A DNA stretch of 64,000 nucleotides from Cellulomonas palmilytica (GCF_021590045.1 NZ_CP062221.1:3770013-3834012); one strand, 5' to 3'; numbered from the stretch's first letter, positions 54,013-63,900 are shown. Program-made: numbers and translations. The notes: generated by a model from the sequence alone, not told the origin.

Positions 54013-55113
54013 TCACCGGTCCGTCCTGGTCTCCTGGCCCGACCGCTCGTCGGACCCGTCCTCGCGTGCGCCGGACCTGTCGCCGGCGGTCTCGCGCGAG
54101 GCCGCCGAGGCCACCCGGCCGGCGGCGCGCACCATCTCCAGCGGCTCGACGTACGTGCCCGTGCCGAACCGCGCCCAGTACCGCGCCGTGGCGCGCACGG
54201 TGTCGGCGTCCATGTAGGCGCGGTGGGACTGCGACGAGAACGCGGCGAGCATCTCGAGCTTCGTGTCGAGGAAGCCGTCGACCGTCACGAACCGGGTGGG
54301 CCGGAAGTCGACCGTCGCGGACGGGCTCTGGAAGCAGCCGAGCGTGGGCACCTGGCGGGTCGCGACCTGGACCGCGCGGTGCACGGCGCGGTGGTCCTGG
54401 TGCCGGTCGTGCACCGAGTGCGTGTAGACGACGGTCGGGCGCACCTGCTCGACGGTCCGTTCGACCGCGGGGATGAGGTCGGGCGCGGCCTCGAGCTGCG
54501 TGTCGACGAAGTCGAGCAGGAACAGCCGCGCGCCGACGACGCCCGCGGCGGCCAGCGCCTCGTGCCGCCGGTCGTCGGTGTCGCCGCCGACCGCGCCGCA
54601 GGACATCGTGAGCACGACGACCGTGTCGCCCGCGTCGCGGTGGGACGCGAGGGTCGCTCCGATGCCGATCTCGACGTCGTCGGGGTGCGCGCCGACGGCG
54701 AGCACGACCGCGCCGCGGTCCGCCTCCCGCCGGGCCCGTCCGCGCTCGGCGATCCGCGTCGCCCGGTCGGTGAGGTCCGCGGCGGACACGGGCTTCACGA
54801 GGAAGTCGTCGGCCTGCTGGTGCAGCGCGTCGACGGCGTAGTCGACGCTCGCGAACGCGGTCATGACGATGACGGGGACGCCGGGTGCGGCGCGGCGCAG
54901 CTCACGCAGCAGCTCGAGGCCGGACATGCCGGGGAGCTGGATGTCGGTGATGACGAGGTCGACGGGTCGCGTGGTCGCGTGCGCGAGGGCGGCGAGCGCG
55001 TCGGTCAGCACGGTCACGGACATGCCCGCGCGGCGCTCGAGCACCGTGCGGACGAACAGCGCGGTGTCCGCGTCGTCCTCGACGACGAGCACCTGGATCT
55101 GGCCGTCAGCCAC
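54013..55113 (-). CDS. Response regulator receiver fused to PIG-L deacetylase
   Basis: 366-aa fusion. Residues 7-125 are a complete receiver domain: acidic pair Asp13/Asp14, phospho-acceptor Asp57 (VITDIQLPGMSG), Thr85 and Lys107 (LVKP). Residues 135-320 are a PIG-L/LmbE zinc deacetylase: VGAHPDDVEIG (His143, Asp145, Asp146), GAVGGDTDDRRHEA, and HDRHQDHRAVHRA with His238 and His241. No DNA-binding domain is present, so the output is enzymatic, with removal of an acetyl group from an amino sugar controlled by phosphorylation (inference). A charged disordered tail follows (330-366). GTG at 55113, GGGAGAGA upstream. First gene of the six-gene operon. Confidence 0.93.
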   Translation of the reverse strand: MADGQIQVLVVEDDADTALFVRTVLERRAGMSVTVLTDALAALAHATTRPVDLVITDIQLPGMSGLELLRELRRAAPGVPVIVMTAFASVDYAVDALHQQADDFLVKPVSAADLTDRATRIAERGRARREADRGAVVLAVGAHPDDVEIGIGATLASHRDAGDTVVVLTMSCGAVGGDTDDRRHEALAAAGVVGARLFLLDFVDTQLEAAPDLIPAVERTVEQVRPTVVYTHSVHDRHQDHRAVHRAVQVATRQVPTLGCFQSPSATVDFRPTRFVTVDGFLDTKLEMLAAFSSQSHRAYMDADTVRATARYWARFGTGTYVEPLEMVRAAGRVASAASRETAGDRSGAREDGSDERSGQETRTDR

Positions 55114-55340
55114 CGCCGTCTCTCCCTCTCTCGTGCCGCCATCGCATCACCCGGACGACGGACCGGCAAACCGTGGTGACCGGGTGCGGCGAGGCTCACA
55201 GGCGCAAGTCGGGTCGAGCGTGGTCAAGGTGCGGCGCGGCGGGTTCGCGCGGGGCGTCGCGAGGGTGAACCGTGGGACCCGCACCGGCGGGCGGACGCCG
55301 GGGAATACGACGACGAGGGTCCCGGTTGCACCGGCCAGTA

Positions 55341-55354
55341 CATGCAAACGCATG
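55341..55354 (+). promoter_or_regulatory. Operator-like inverted repeat upstream of flavin monooxygenase
   Basis: CATGCAAACGCATG has 5-bp perfect arms (CATGC/GCATG) around AAAC, 56 nt before the monooxygenase start. It is reminiscent of MarR-type sites such as TTGCATGC at 38862. The 296-nt divergent region 55114-55409 must also hold the promoter of the six-gene operon, which I could not place. Confidence 0.3.
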
Positions 55355-55409
55355 AATCTGACGGTCGGCCAGACCGCTTAGGACGAGGCAGGAAACGAGG
55401 CGAGCCGCG

Positions 55410-56600
55410 ATGCAGTTCGGCATCTTCTCCGTCGGCGACGTGACGACGGACCCCACCACCGGCCGCACGCCGGACGACACCGAGCGCGTCCGCGCGATGC
55501 TCACGATCGCGCAGCACGCCGACGAGGCCGGCCTCGACGTCTTCGCGACCGGCGAGCACCACAACCCGCCGTTCGTCCCGTCGTCCCCGACGACGATGCT
55601 CGGCTACCTCGCGGGCGTCACGAAGCAGATCACGCTCTCGACGGCCACGACGCTCATCACCACCAACGACCCGGTGCGCCTGGCCGAGGAGTACGCGATG
55701 CTCCAGGTCATCTCCGACGGCCGGATGGACCTCATGATGGGACGCGGCAACACCGGCCCCGTCTACCCCTGGTTCGGGCAGGACATCCGCCAGGGCATCC
55801 CCCTCGCGGTCGAGAACTACGCGCTGCTGCGCCGCCTGTGGACCGAGGACGTCGTCGACTGGTCCGGGAAGTTCCGCACGCCGCTGCAGGGCTTCACCTC
55901 GACCCCGCGCCCGCTCGACGGCGTCCCGCCGTTCGTCTGGCACGGCTCGATCCGGTCCCCCGAGATCGCCGAGCAGGCCGCCTACTACGGCGACGGGTTC
56001 CTGCACAACGCGATCTTCTGGCCCATGGAGCACACCGCCGCGATGGTGAACTTCTACCGGCAGCGCTTCGAGCACCACGGGCACGGCTCCGCCGACCAGG
56101 CGATCGTCGGGCTCGGCGGCCAGGTCTTCATGCGCAAGGAGTCGCAGAAGGCGTGGGACGAGTTCCGGCCGTACTTCGACAACGCGCCGGTCTACGGGCA
56201 CGGCCCGTCGATGGAGGACTTCACGCGCGAGACGCCGCTCACCGTCGGCTCGCCGCAGCAGGTCATCGACCGGTACGGCGCGTTCTGGGAGCAGGTCGGG
56301 CACTACCAGCGCCAGCTGTTCCTCATGGACCACGCCGGCCTGCCGCTCAAGACGGTCCTCGAGCAGATCGACCTGCTCGCGACCGAGGTCGTCCCCGTCC
56401 TCCGCCAGGAGGCCGAGGCTCGTCGTCCCGCGCACGTCCCCGCGAACCCGCCCACGCACGCCGAGCGCGTCGCCGCCGCGCGCGCCGCCGGCGAGGTGCA
56501 CGAGCAGGGCGTCGCCGCGGCCGACCACTGGACCGGGCGCACCGCCGAGGACGACCTCGCGGCCGCCGACGCCGCCGCCGCCGTCCCGGACGGGCGGTGA
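55410..56600 (+). CDS. Luciferase-like FMN-dependent monooxygenase (CE1758 type)
   Basis: 396-aa LLM-class flavin enzyme. MQFGIFSVGDVTTDPTTGRTP, HADEAGLDVFATGEHHNPPFVPSSPTTMLGYLA, GRMDLMMGRGNTGPVYPWFG and VWHGSIRSPEIAEQAAYYGDGF are typical of the CE1758-like group. The C-terminus is an Ala-rich extension. ATG at 55410 with AGGCAGGAAACGAGG upstream. The FMN reductase gene 43 nt downstream should supply reduced flavin, making a two-component monooxygenase. Substrate unknown. Confidence 0.9.
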   Translation: MQFGIFSVGDVTTDPTTGRTPDDTERVRAMLTIAQHADEAGLDVFATGEHHNPPFVPSSPTTMLGYLAGVTKQITLSTATTLITTNDPVRLAEEYAMLQVISDGRMDLMMGRGNTGPVYPWFGQDIRQGIPLAVENYALLRRLWTEDVVDWSGKFRTPLQGFTSTPRPLDGVPPFVWHGSIRSPEIAEQAAYYGDGFLHNAIFWPMEHTAAMVNFYRQRFEHHGHGSADQAIVGLGGQVFMRKESQKAWDEFRPYFDNAPVYGHGPSMEDFTRETPLTVGSPQQVIDRYGAFWEQVGHYQRQLFLMDHAGLPLKTVLEQIDLLATEVVPVLRQEAEARRPAHVPANPPTHAERVAAARAAGEVHEQGVAAADHWTGRTAEDDLAAADAAAAVPDGR

Positions 56601-56643
56601 CACCATGGACCCGTTCCCCACCACCCCGACAGGAGCACGCACG

Positions 56644-57264
56644 ATGCCCCAGGAGCGCTCCATCGTGGTCGTCTCGGCCGGCGTGAGCCAGCCGTCGTCG
56701 ACCCGTCTGCTCGCCGACCGCCTCGCGGCCGCGACCGTCGAGGAGCTCGCCGCCCGCGGCATCCGCGCAGACGTCACGACGGTCGAGCTGCGCGACCTCG
56801 CGCACGAGGTCGTCAACATGACGCTCACCGGCTTCGCGTCCGGACCGCTCGCCGACGCGCTCGCGAAGCTCGCCGCGGCCGACGGCCTCATCGCCGTGAC
56901 CCCGGTGTTCACCGCGTCGTACGCGGGGCTGTTCAAGTCGTTCGTCGACGTGCTCGACAAGGACGTGCTCGCCGGCATGCCCGTGCTGCTCGGCGCGACC
57001 GGCGGCACCGGGCGGCACTCGCTCGTGCTCGAGTACGCGCTGCGACCGCTGTTCGGGTACCTGCACGCGGACGTCGTCGGGACCGGCGTGTTCGCCGCGA
57101 CCGACGACTGGGCCGACGGCGGGGGCGACGACGTCAAGCCGCTGCCCGAGCGGATCCGCCGCGCCGGGCGCGAGCTCGCCGAGACCGTCGCCGACCGCGA
57201 GCCCTCCCGGCCCGCGGGCCTGTACGACGCGGTGCCGAGCTTCGAGGACTTGCTGGGTCACTGA
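56644..57264 (+). CDS. NADPH-dependent FMN reductase (CE1759 type)
   Basis: 206-aa flavodoxin-like reductase. VVVSAGVSQPSSTRLLADRLA at the N-terminus binds the FMN phosphate, with VTPVFTASYAGLFKSFVDVLDKDVLAGMPVLLGATGGTGRHSLVLEYALRPLFGYL in parts (FTASYAGLFK, GATGGTGRHSLV). The ATG at 56644 has AGGAG 8 nt upstream and is preferred over ATG 56605. It pairs with the preceding monooxygenase. Confidence 0.92.
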   Translation: MPQERSIVVVSAGVSQPSSTRLLADRLAAATVEELAARGIRADVTTVELRDLAHEVVNMTLTGFASGPLADALAKLAAADGLIAVTPVFTASYAGLFKSFVDVLDKDVLAGMPVLLGATGGTGRHSLVLEYALRPLFGYLHADVVGTGVFAATDDWADGGGDDVKPLPERIRRAGRELAETVADREPSRPAGLYDAVPSFEDLLGH

Positions 57265-57292
57265 CCGCCCGGGGCGGGGGCGACGACGGCGG

Positions 57293-58186
57293 TCAGCGGT
57301 TCGTCGTCGAGAAGTGCTGGTAGTCGACCGGCCGGGTCCAGTACCCGCCCCAGAACCAGCCGTTGTCACCGAACGCCCGCACGACGTCGTCGTCGGCGAC
57401 GATGACGCCCGGCCCCGGGACCCGGTCGAGGAACGCGCGCCCCGCCGGGGGTGCGACGAACGTGCCGCTCACGTACGGGTTCTCGACCGGGTTCACGTCG
57501 ATCGCGCGCCCGTACGAGTGCTGCGACCAGCCGGTGCCGCCCGTGACCGCACGGCAGTTGAACGCCGAGCTGTTGTCGGCGTCCATCGACGCGTCGTCGT
57601 CGGCGCCGAAGTCGTCGACGAGCCGCAGCGAGCGGATCGGGAACTCCAGGTCGTACAGGCGCTGGAACACCCGGACGATGCTGGTGGCGACCTCGGCGTG
57701 CACGACGAGCTCGCCGTCGCGCACGCGCCCCTCGAAGTCGACGTACCGCACACGCAGGTAGCGCAGGTCCTCCAGCGGCACCGGGCAGCCCGGCCGCCAG
57801 GACGCGTGCATGCGCTCGGCGAGCGCGGCGTCGATGCGCGAGACGCTCGAGCGGAACAGCGGGCGACGGTCGTCGGTCAGGGTGGGCGTCGGGCGGGGCG
57901 CGGGCGTGGTCGGCGGAGCGGGGGTCGTGGGCGCGGGGTGCGCAGGAGCGGGGGTCGTAGGAGCGGGGGTCGTCGCGACCGGGCCGGCGACAGACGGCGC
58001 GGCCGTCCCGCTCGTGCCCACGGCCACGACGGAGCCCGACGTCGCGACGCGCGGGGTGCCCGGCGCGGAGCACGCGCCGAGGGCCAGGAGGGCGGCGAGG
58101 ACCGTGGCCAGCCCCACGACGGGCGAGACGACGGCGACCGCCCCGGAACGGTCCTGGTGGGCCGTCCGGGGCGGTCGCGGGCTCAT
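57293..58186 (-). CDS. M15-family peptidoglycan peptidase, lipoprotein
   Basis: 297-aa surface lipoprotein: helix then lipobox LALGAC (Cys39), a Pro/Thr/Ala-rich spacer (65-105), and a zinc peptidase domain. Metal motif SQHSYGRAIDVNP and the later DYQHF are the HxxxxxxD and H ligands of D-alanyl-D-alanine carboxypeptidase/VanY-like M15 enzymes. It probably trims cell-wall peptides or cleaves cross-links. ATG at 58186. Convergent with the FMN reductase. Confidence 0.88.
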   Translation of the reverse strand: MSPRPPRTAHQDRSGAVAVVSPVVGLATVLAALLALGACSAPGTPRVATSGSVVAVGTSGTAAPSVAGPVATTPAPTTPAPAHPAPTTPAPPTTPAPRPTPTLTDDRRPLFRSSVSRIDAALAERMHASWRPGCPVPLEDLRYLRVRYVDFEGRVRDGELVVHAEVATSIVRVFQRLYDLEFPIRSLRLVDDFGADDDASMDADNSSAFNCRAVTGGTGWSQHSYGRAIDVNPVENPYVSGTFVAPPAGRAFLDRVPGPGVIVADDDVVRAFGDNGWFWGGYWTRPVDYQHFSTTNR

Positions 58187-58213
58187 CTCAGCGCCTGGTC
58201 GTGGCGGGGCAGG

Positions 58214-58489
58214 TCACTGGGCGTTCAACGTGAACGCGGTGCCGGTGCCGGTGGCCTCGACGTCGAGCTGCGAGGCCGCGAGGGTCGCGGCCGTGCGCTC
58301 GTCGACGTAGACCCGGGCGGCGCCGGCCTCCACCACGTCGTCGCCGGGCGTCGGCCCCGCGACGAGCGCGAGGTCGAACGCCCCGGAGTCCTGCTCCTCG
58401 ATGCGCAGCCCGCCGGACTCGGCAGGCAGGCCCGAACGGGCGGTGAGGGTCTCGACGGCGGTGCGGGCGTTGTCGGTCAGGGTGAGCAC
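58214..58489 (-). CDS. HesB/IscA-like protein lacking cysteines
   Basis: 91-aa protein with the HesB-like start MLTLTDNARTAVETLTA and RIEEQDSGAFDLALVAGPTPGDDVVEAGAARVYVD, matching the fold of A-type iron-sulfur carriers. No Cys occurs anywhere, so it cannot hold an iron-sulfur cluster in the usual way. GTG at 58489 with AGGAG 6 nt upstream. Such Cys-less adhesin/HesB-like proteins are known in actinobacteria; the role is unknown. Confidence 0.8.
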   Translation of the reverse strand: MLTLTDNARTAVETLTARSGLPAESGGLRIEEQDSGAFDLALVAGPTPGDDVVEAGAARVYVDERTAATLAASQLDVEATGTGTAFTLNAQ

Positions 58490-58662
58490 GTGGCTCTCCT
58501 CTCGTCGCCTGGGGACGGGCGGCCGAGCCGGTGCGCGAGGGTCGCGAGAGACCCCCCGCGGGCGCGGACGCTCGCCTTCGGTCGCCACCACCGTGCCCAG
58601 GTCGTCGGGACCCCGGCAACCGGAGCGTCCGCTGGGCGAGACGCCGGCCTCAGACGACGGCC

Positions 58663-60132
58663 TCAGCGCAGCGCCACGACCCCGTAGTCCTCGCCGCGCT
58701 CCCGGACTCCCCAGAACCAGCCGTCGAACGACATCGTCCACCGCAGATCGTCGGGCAGGGCGACGCGGCCCGCCGGGTCGCCCTCGAGCGTGAGGGCGCG
58801 CAACGACGAGACGCCGTCCGAGCCCTCCTCGAACGACGGCGAGACGTACAGCCGCGTGCCGTCGGTGAGCACCTCGGACACCCCGAACCCCTCGGGCTCG
58901 TCGGTCCACAGGAGCCGCCCGTCGGAACCCGCGAACGCCCTGACCGCCGACTCGTCCCAGACGTACACGACCCCGCGCAGGACGATCGAGCCGTACAGCG
59001 ACCGGGTGTACCCGCCGCTGAGGTCGGCCTCCTCGGGCACGGTCCAGCGTGCGTCGCCCGTGCGGACGTCCCACAGCGTCAGGCCGTCCTGGTCGGTGAG
59101 GACCACGTCGCCGAGGCTCTCGTCGTCGACCACCGTCTGCACCGGGTTGCCCTCGACGGTCGCGGCGGCCTCCGCGTCGCGGATCAGCGTCGTCCGGGAG
59201 CCCGCCCCGGTGGCCTCGACCAGCAGGAGGGTGTCGTCGTCGGACGCCCAGCTGCCGTCGACCTCGTGCGGCAGTACCTCGCCGTCGCTCGTCACGAGTC
59301 CGAGCGGCAGGCCCGCCGAGCCGTCCACCCAGACGGCCCCGCCGGTCTCGGTCAGCGTGATCGGGCCGGAGCCGCCGCCCGTCTCGTCGTCGTCCAGCCG
59401 CCGCTCCCAGCGGACCGTCCCGTCCAGGTCGCTGCCCGTGAGCACCGCCTGGCGACCGCTCGCGCGCACCGTCACGAGCACGTCGTCGATCAGCAGCGCG
59501 TCACGGACGTCCGCGTCCAGCTCACGGCGCACGACCTCGGTGCCGTCCGCGAGCCCGAGGACGACGAGCCGCACGTAGGTCGCCTCGTCGCGCTCCAGCT
59601 CGCCCGTGTCGCCCCACCAGGTGGTCGCGTCGGTGTCGAGGCACAGGACCACGTCGCCCCAGGCGTCGGTCGTCGCGGCGCGGCACGGCGCCTGCGCCAC
59701 GACGGCGTGCTCGCTCGAGTCCGGGGCGGTGCCCACGGGTGCGCTCCACAGCTCGCGGCCGTCCTCTGCCGAGCGCACCGTGACCCGGCGCGTGCCGTCG
59801 GGGTCGTCGGCGGCGGTCATGAGGCGGTCGCCGACGACGTCGAACGCGCTCGGGCTGTCGATCGAGTACGCGACCGTGAGCCGGTCGCCCACGGGCGGCA
59901 GGACCCCGTCGACGTCCTGGAGGGCCGCGACCGTGCGGCGTTCGCGCGCGTCCAGCACGGCCTGCCCGACGGCGAGCCCGCCGACGACGAGCGCGGCGCC
60001 TGCCCCGACGAGCGCCGCACCGCGTCGTGACCTGCGGCGACGGAGTGGGAGAGCATCGGGCTCGTCGGCCGGCATGGCGGGTCGCCGGTCGGGGACCCGG
60101 TCCTCGCCCTCGTCGAGCTCGACGCGCTGCAT
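58663..60132 (-). CDS. Membrane-anchored PQQ-like beta-propeller protein
   Basis: 489-aa protein. Arg-rich cytoplasmic N-terminus, one helix (GAALVGAGAALVVGGLAVGQAVL, about 41-63), then repeated blades with AEDGRELWSAPVG, SDLDGTVRWERRL, DVRTGDARWTVPEE and GSDGRLLWTDEPE, the DGxxxW pattern of PQQ-like repeats. Probably an extracytoplasmic scaffold or binding protein; no enzyme site seen. ATG at 60132 (GGTGG upstream) or GTG 60138. Confidence 0.83.
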   Translation of the reverse strand: MQRVELDEGEDRVPDRRPAMPADEPDALPLRRRRSRRGAALVGAGAALVVGGLAVGQAVLDARERRTVAALQDVDGVLPPVGDRLTVAYSIDSPSAFDVVGDRLMTAADDPDGTRRVTVRSAEDGRELWSAPVGTAPDSSEHAVVAQAPCRAATTDAWGDVVLCLDTDATTWWGDTGELERDEATYVRLVVLGLADGTEVVRRELDADVRDALLIDDVLVTVRASGRQAVLTGSDLDGTVRWERRLDDDETGGGSGPITLTETGGAVWVDGSAGLPLGLVTSDGEVLPHEVDGSWASDDDTLLLVEATGAGSRTTLIRDAEAAATVEGNPVQTVVDDESLGDVVLTDQDGLTLWDVRTGDARWTVPEEADLSGGYTRSLYGSIVLRGVVYVWDESAVRAFAGSDGRLLWTDEPEGFGVSEVLTDGTRLYVSPSFEEGSDGVSSLRALTLEGDPAGRVALPDDLRWTMSFDGWFWGVRERGEDYGVVALR

Positions 60133-60147
60133 GTCCACCGGCGCAAC

Positions 60148-60717
60148 CTAGTCCCGCGCGGCCACGAGGTCGACGATCCGGTCGAGGAGTCCCTCCTGTG
60201 CCGCGACGACGAGCCCGCGCGCGTCGTCGAGCCGCACCCACGCGACGCGGTCGATCTCGGGCACCTCGAGCGTGCGGCCCGAGCGCGGCGGCCACTCGAC
60301 GGTCACGAGGTTGCTCGTCACGGGCGTGCCGCCGTCGACGTCGGGCGCCCCGGGCGGCCCGACGAGCGTGGCGACGTCGACGTCGCCCTCGCGGGCCCAC
60401 GCGTGCACGCGCTTGCCGCCGGACTGGCGGACCTCGCCCAGCGGCTCGTCGTCGCGCAGCGGGGCCGGCGGCGCGAACCCGAGCTCCTCGGCGAACTCGC
60501 GCAGCGCGGCGGCGTGGGGGTCCTCGTCGGGCTCGACGAGCCCTTTGGGGACCGTCCACGCGCGCTCCCGACGCGCCCAGAACGGCCCGCCCATGTGCGC
60601 GAGGAGCACCTCGACGGCCCGCGTGCGGCCGCGGGCCGCGGAACCGGTTCCGGCGGCAGCGTCCGACGCGGGCGCGACGAGGCGGTAAAGGAGGAGTCCG
60701 GCGCTGACGGGAGCCAT
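60148..60717 (-). CDS. NUDIX hydrolase
   Basis: 189-aa pyrophosphohydrolase. NUDIX box GLVEPDEDPHAAALREFAEELG (Glu residues of REFAEE) lies about residues 62-83 after WTVPKG. VSAGLLLYRLV at the start and EIDRVAWVRLDDARGLV near the end fit the fold; PVTSNLVTVEWPPRSGR suggests the group that acts on diadenosine or sugar nucleotides, not determinable here. ATG at 60717. The beta-propeller gene follows 15 nt downstream. Confidence 0.88.
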   Translation of the reverse strand: MAPVSAGLLLYRLVAPASDAAAGTGSAARGRTRAVEVLLAHMGGPFWARRERAWTVPKGLVEPDEDPHAAALREFAEELGFAPPAPLRDDEPLGEVRQSGGKRVHAWAREGDVDVATLVGPPGAPDVDGGTPVTSNLVTVEWPPRSGRTLEVPEIDRVAWVRLDDARGLVVAAQEGLLDRIVDLVAARD

Positions 60718-60772
60718 CCCTCGATCCTGCCCCCGCCGCGACCTGCGCGTCGTCGTGGACACGCTCCCACGT

Positions 60773-60782
60773 GAATCGATTC
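60773..60782 (+). promoter_or_regulatory. Palindromic operator candidate upstream of GH48 gene
   Basis: GAATCGATTC is a perfect 10-bp palindrome centred on CG within GTGAATCGATTCGGG, about 205 nt before the GH48 start. Similar in design to CCGAACCGTTTCGG before the mannanase. The region 60783-60985 shows no gene; AAAGG at 60976 is the ribosome binding site. Confidence 0.4.
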
Positions 60783-60985
60783 GGGTGGTTTACGGCCCGA
60801 AGGGCCTGTCGGGATGGTGATCGCGTCCCGTCGTGCCTCGCCGGTGGTCGGCATCGTCGCCCGCACTCGTCGACGCACGCCAGGGGTTCGTGCACCTCCG
60901 TCACCGCACCCGCTCCAGCCGGCGGGTGCGAGGGCGACCTCGCGCGAAGCCGCGCCCGGCTCGCCCACCAGCCAGAAAGGTACGG

Positions 60986-63900
60986 ATGATGTCCTCTTCG
61001 ACCCGACGGCGACACGCCTGGGTGGCCTTCGCCGCCCTGGGTGTGTCGTCACTCCTGGCGGCCGGGATCACTCCCGCAGCCGCCGCGACCGGTGGGGGCG
61101 CGCTGCCCGCCACGGTCTCCGTCCCGGCGGCGTCGCCCGTGCGCGCTGCCGTCGACGGCGAGTACGCGCAGCGCTTCCTCGAGCAGTACGACAAGATCAA
61201 GGACCCCGCCAACGGGTACTTCTCCCCCCAGGGCATCCCGTACCACTCCGTCGAGACGCTCATCGTCGAGGCCCCGGACTACGGGCACGAGACGACGTCC
61301 GAGGCGTACTCCTACTGGATCTGGCTCGAGGCGCTGTACGGCCAGGTCACCGGTGACTGGTCCCCGCTGAACCACGCGTGGGACACGATGGAGAAGTACA
61401 TGATCCCCGCCTCGGTGGATCAGCCCACGAACTCCTTCTACAACCCCTCGTCGCCCGGTACCTACGCCTCGGAGTACAGCCACCCGAGCAAGTACCCGTC
61501 GCAGCTCAACAGCGGCGTGAGCGTCGGCACCGACCCGCTCGCCAACGAGCTCAAGTCGACGTACGGCAACCCGGACATCTACCAGATGCACTGGCTCGCG
61601 GACGTCGACAACGTCTACGGCTACGGCGTGACGCCCGGCGCCGGCTGCGAGCTCGGCCCGACCGCGACCGGCACGTCCTTCATCAACACGTTCCAGCGCG
61701 GCCCGCAGGAGTCGGTCTGGGAGACCGTCCCGCAGCCCAGCTGCGACGAGTTCAAGTACGGCGGCAAGAACGGTTACCTGGACCTGTTCACGGGTGACGC
61801 GCAGTACGCCAAGCAGTGGAAGTACACGTCGGCGTCCGACGCCGACGCCCGCGCCATCGAGGCCGTCTACTGGGCCAACATCTGGGCGACGGAGCAGGGC
61901 AAGCAGGCGCAGATCGCCTCGACGGTCGCGAAGGCCGCCAAGATGGGTGACTACCTGCGGTACACGCTGTTCGACAAGTACTTCAAGACCATCGGCTGCA
62001 CCTCGCCGTCCTGCGCCGCGGGCAGCGGCCGGACCTCGGCGCACTACCTGCTGTCGTGGTACATGGCGTGGGGTGGTGCGACCGACACGAGCGCCGGCTG
62101 GGCGTGGCGCATCGGCTCGTCGCACGCGCACTTCGGCTACCAGAACCCGCTCGCGGCCTACGCGCTGTCGACCGACCCGGCCCTGACGCCGAAGTCGCCG
62201 ACGGCCAAGGACGACTGGTCGAAGTCGCTCGAGCGCCAGCTCGAGTTCTACACCTGGCTGCAGGCGTCCAACGGCGGCATCGCCGGTGGCGCGACGAACA
62301 GCTGGGACGGCGCCTACGCCACGCCGCCGTCGGGCACCCCGACGTTCTACGGCATGGGCTACACCGAGGCTCCCGTCTACGCCGACCCGCCGTCGAACCA
62401 GTGGTTCGGCATGCAGGCCTGGGGCGTGCAGCGCGTCGCCGAGCTCTACTACGCGTCGGGCAACGCGAAGGCCAAGGCCATCCTCGACAAGTGGGTCCCG
62501 TGGGTCGTCGACAACATCTCGACCGACGGTGAGGACTGGAAGGTCCCGAGCACGCTCGTCTGGAACGGCAAGCCCGACACCTGGAACCCGTCGAACCCGA
62601 CCGGCAACCCGGGCCTGACCGTCACGGTCAAGGACTACGGCCAGGACGTCGGCGTCGCCGGCGACACCGCCCGTGCCCTGCTCTTCTACGCCGCGAAGTC
62701 CGGCGACACCGAGGCCCGCGACACGGCCAAGGCGCTGCTCGACGCGATCTGGGAGAACAACCAGGACCCGCTGGGTGTCTCGACGGTGGAGAAGCGCGAG
62801 GACTACCTGCGCTTCGACGACCCGTACGTCGCCAACGGCAACGGGATCTACATCCCCTCCGGCTGGACGGGCACCATGCCCAACGGCGACGCCATCAAGC
62901 CGGGCGTGTCCTTCCTGGACATCCGCTCGTTCTACAAGAACGACCCGGCCTGGTCGAAGGTCGAGACCGCGCTGCGCACGGGCGTGGCGCCGGAGTTCAG
63001 CTACCACCGCTTCTGGTCGCAGACGGCCATCGCGGCGGCGCTGGCGGACTACGACCGCCTGTTCGCGGACGACACCACCCCCGGTGACGACACCACGGCG
63101 CCCTCGGTCCCCACGGGTCTGAAGACGACCGCCGTCACCAGCACCTCGGTGACGCTGTCGTGGACCGCCTCGACCGACGACACCGGCGTGACGGGCTACG
63201 ACGTCTACCGCGGCACGACGAAGGTCGGCTCGTCGACCACCACGTCGTTCGCCGACACGGGCCTGACGCCCGCCACGGCGTACTCGTACACCGTGCGGGC
63301 CAAGGACGCCGCGGGCAACGTGTCCGCCGCGTCGTCGGCGCTGTCCGTGACCACCGAGGCCGGCAACGACAACGACACGCAGGCGCCCAGCGCGCCCACG
63401 GGTCTGACCGCCGGCACGGTCACGGAGACGTCGGTCGCGCTGTCCTGGACGGCGTCCACCGACAACGTCGGGGTCGTCGGCTACGACATCTACCGCGGCA
63501 CCGCGAAGGTCGGCTCCTCGACCGGCACGACGTACACGGACTCCGGCCTCACCGCCGGCACCGCGTACTCGTACACGGTGCGTGCGAAGGACGCGGCGGG
63601 CAACGTCTCGTCCGCCTCGAGCGCGCTGTCGGTCACGACCAAGCCCGTGACCGAGGTCGACACGCAGGCGCCCACAGCGCCCACGGGCCTGACCGCCGGC
63701 ACGGTCACCGAGACCTCGGTGGTGCTGTCCTGGACCGCCTCGACCGACAACGTCGGCGTGACGGGCTACGACATCTACCGGGGCGGGTCGAAGGTCGGGA
63801 CCTCGACCGGCACGACGTACTCGGACACCGGCCTGACCGCCGCGACCGCGTACTCGTACACCGTCCGTGCGAAGGACGCCGCGGGCAACGTCTCGCAGCC

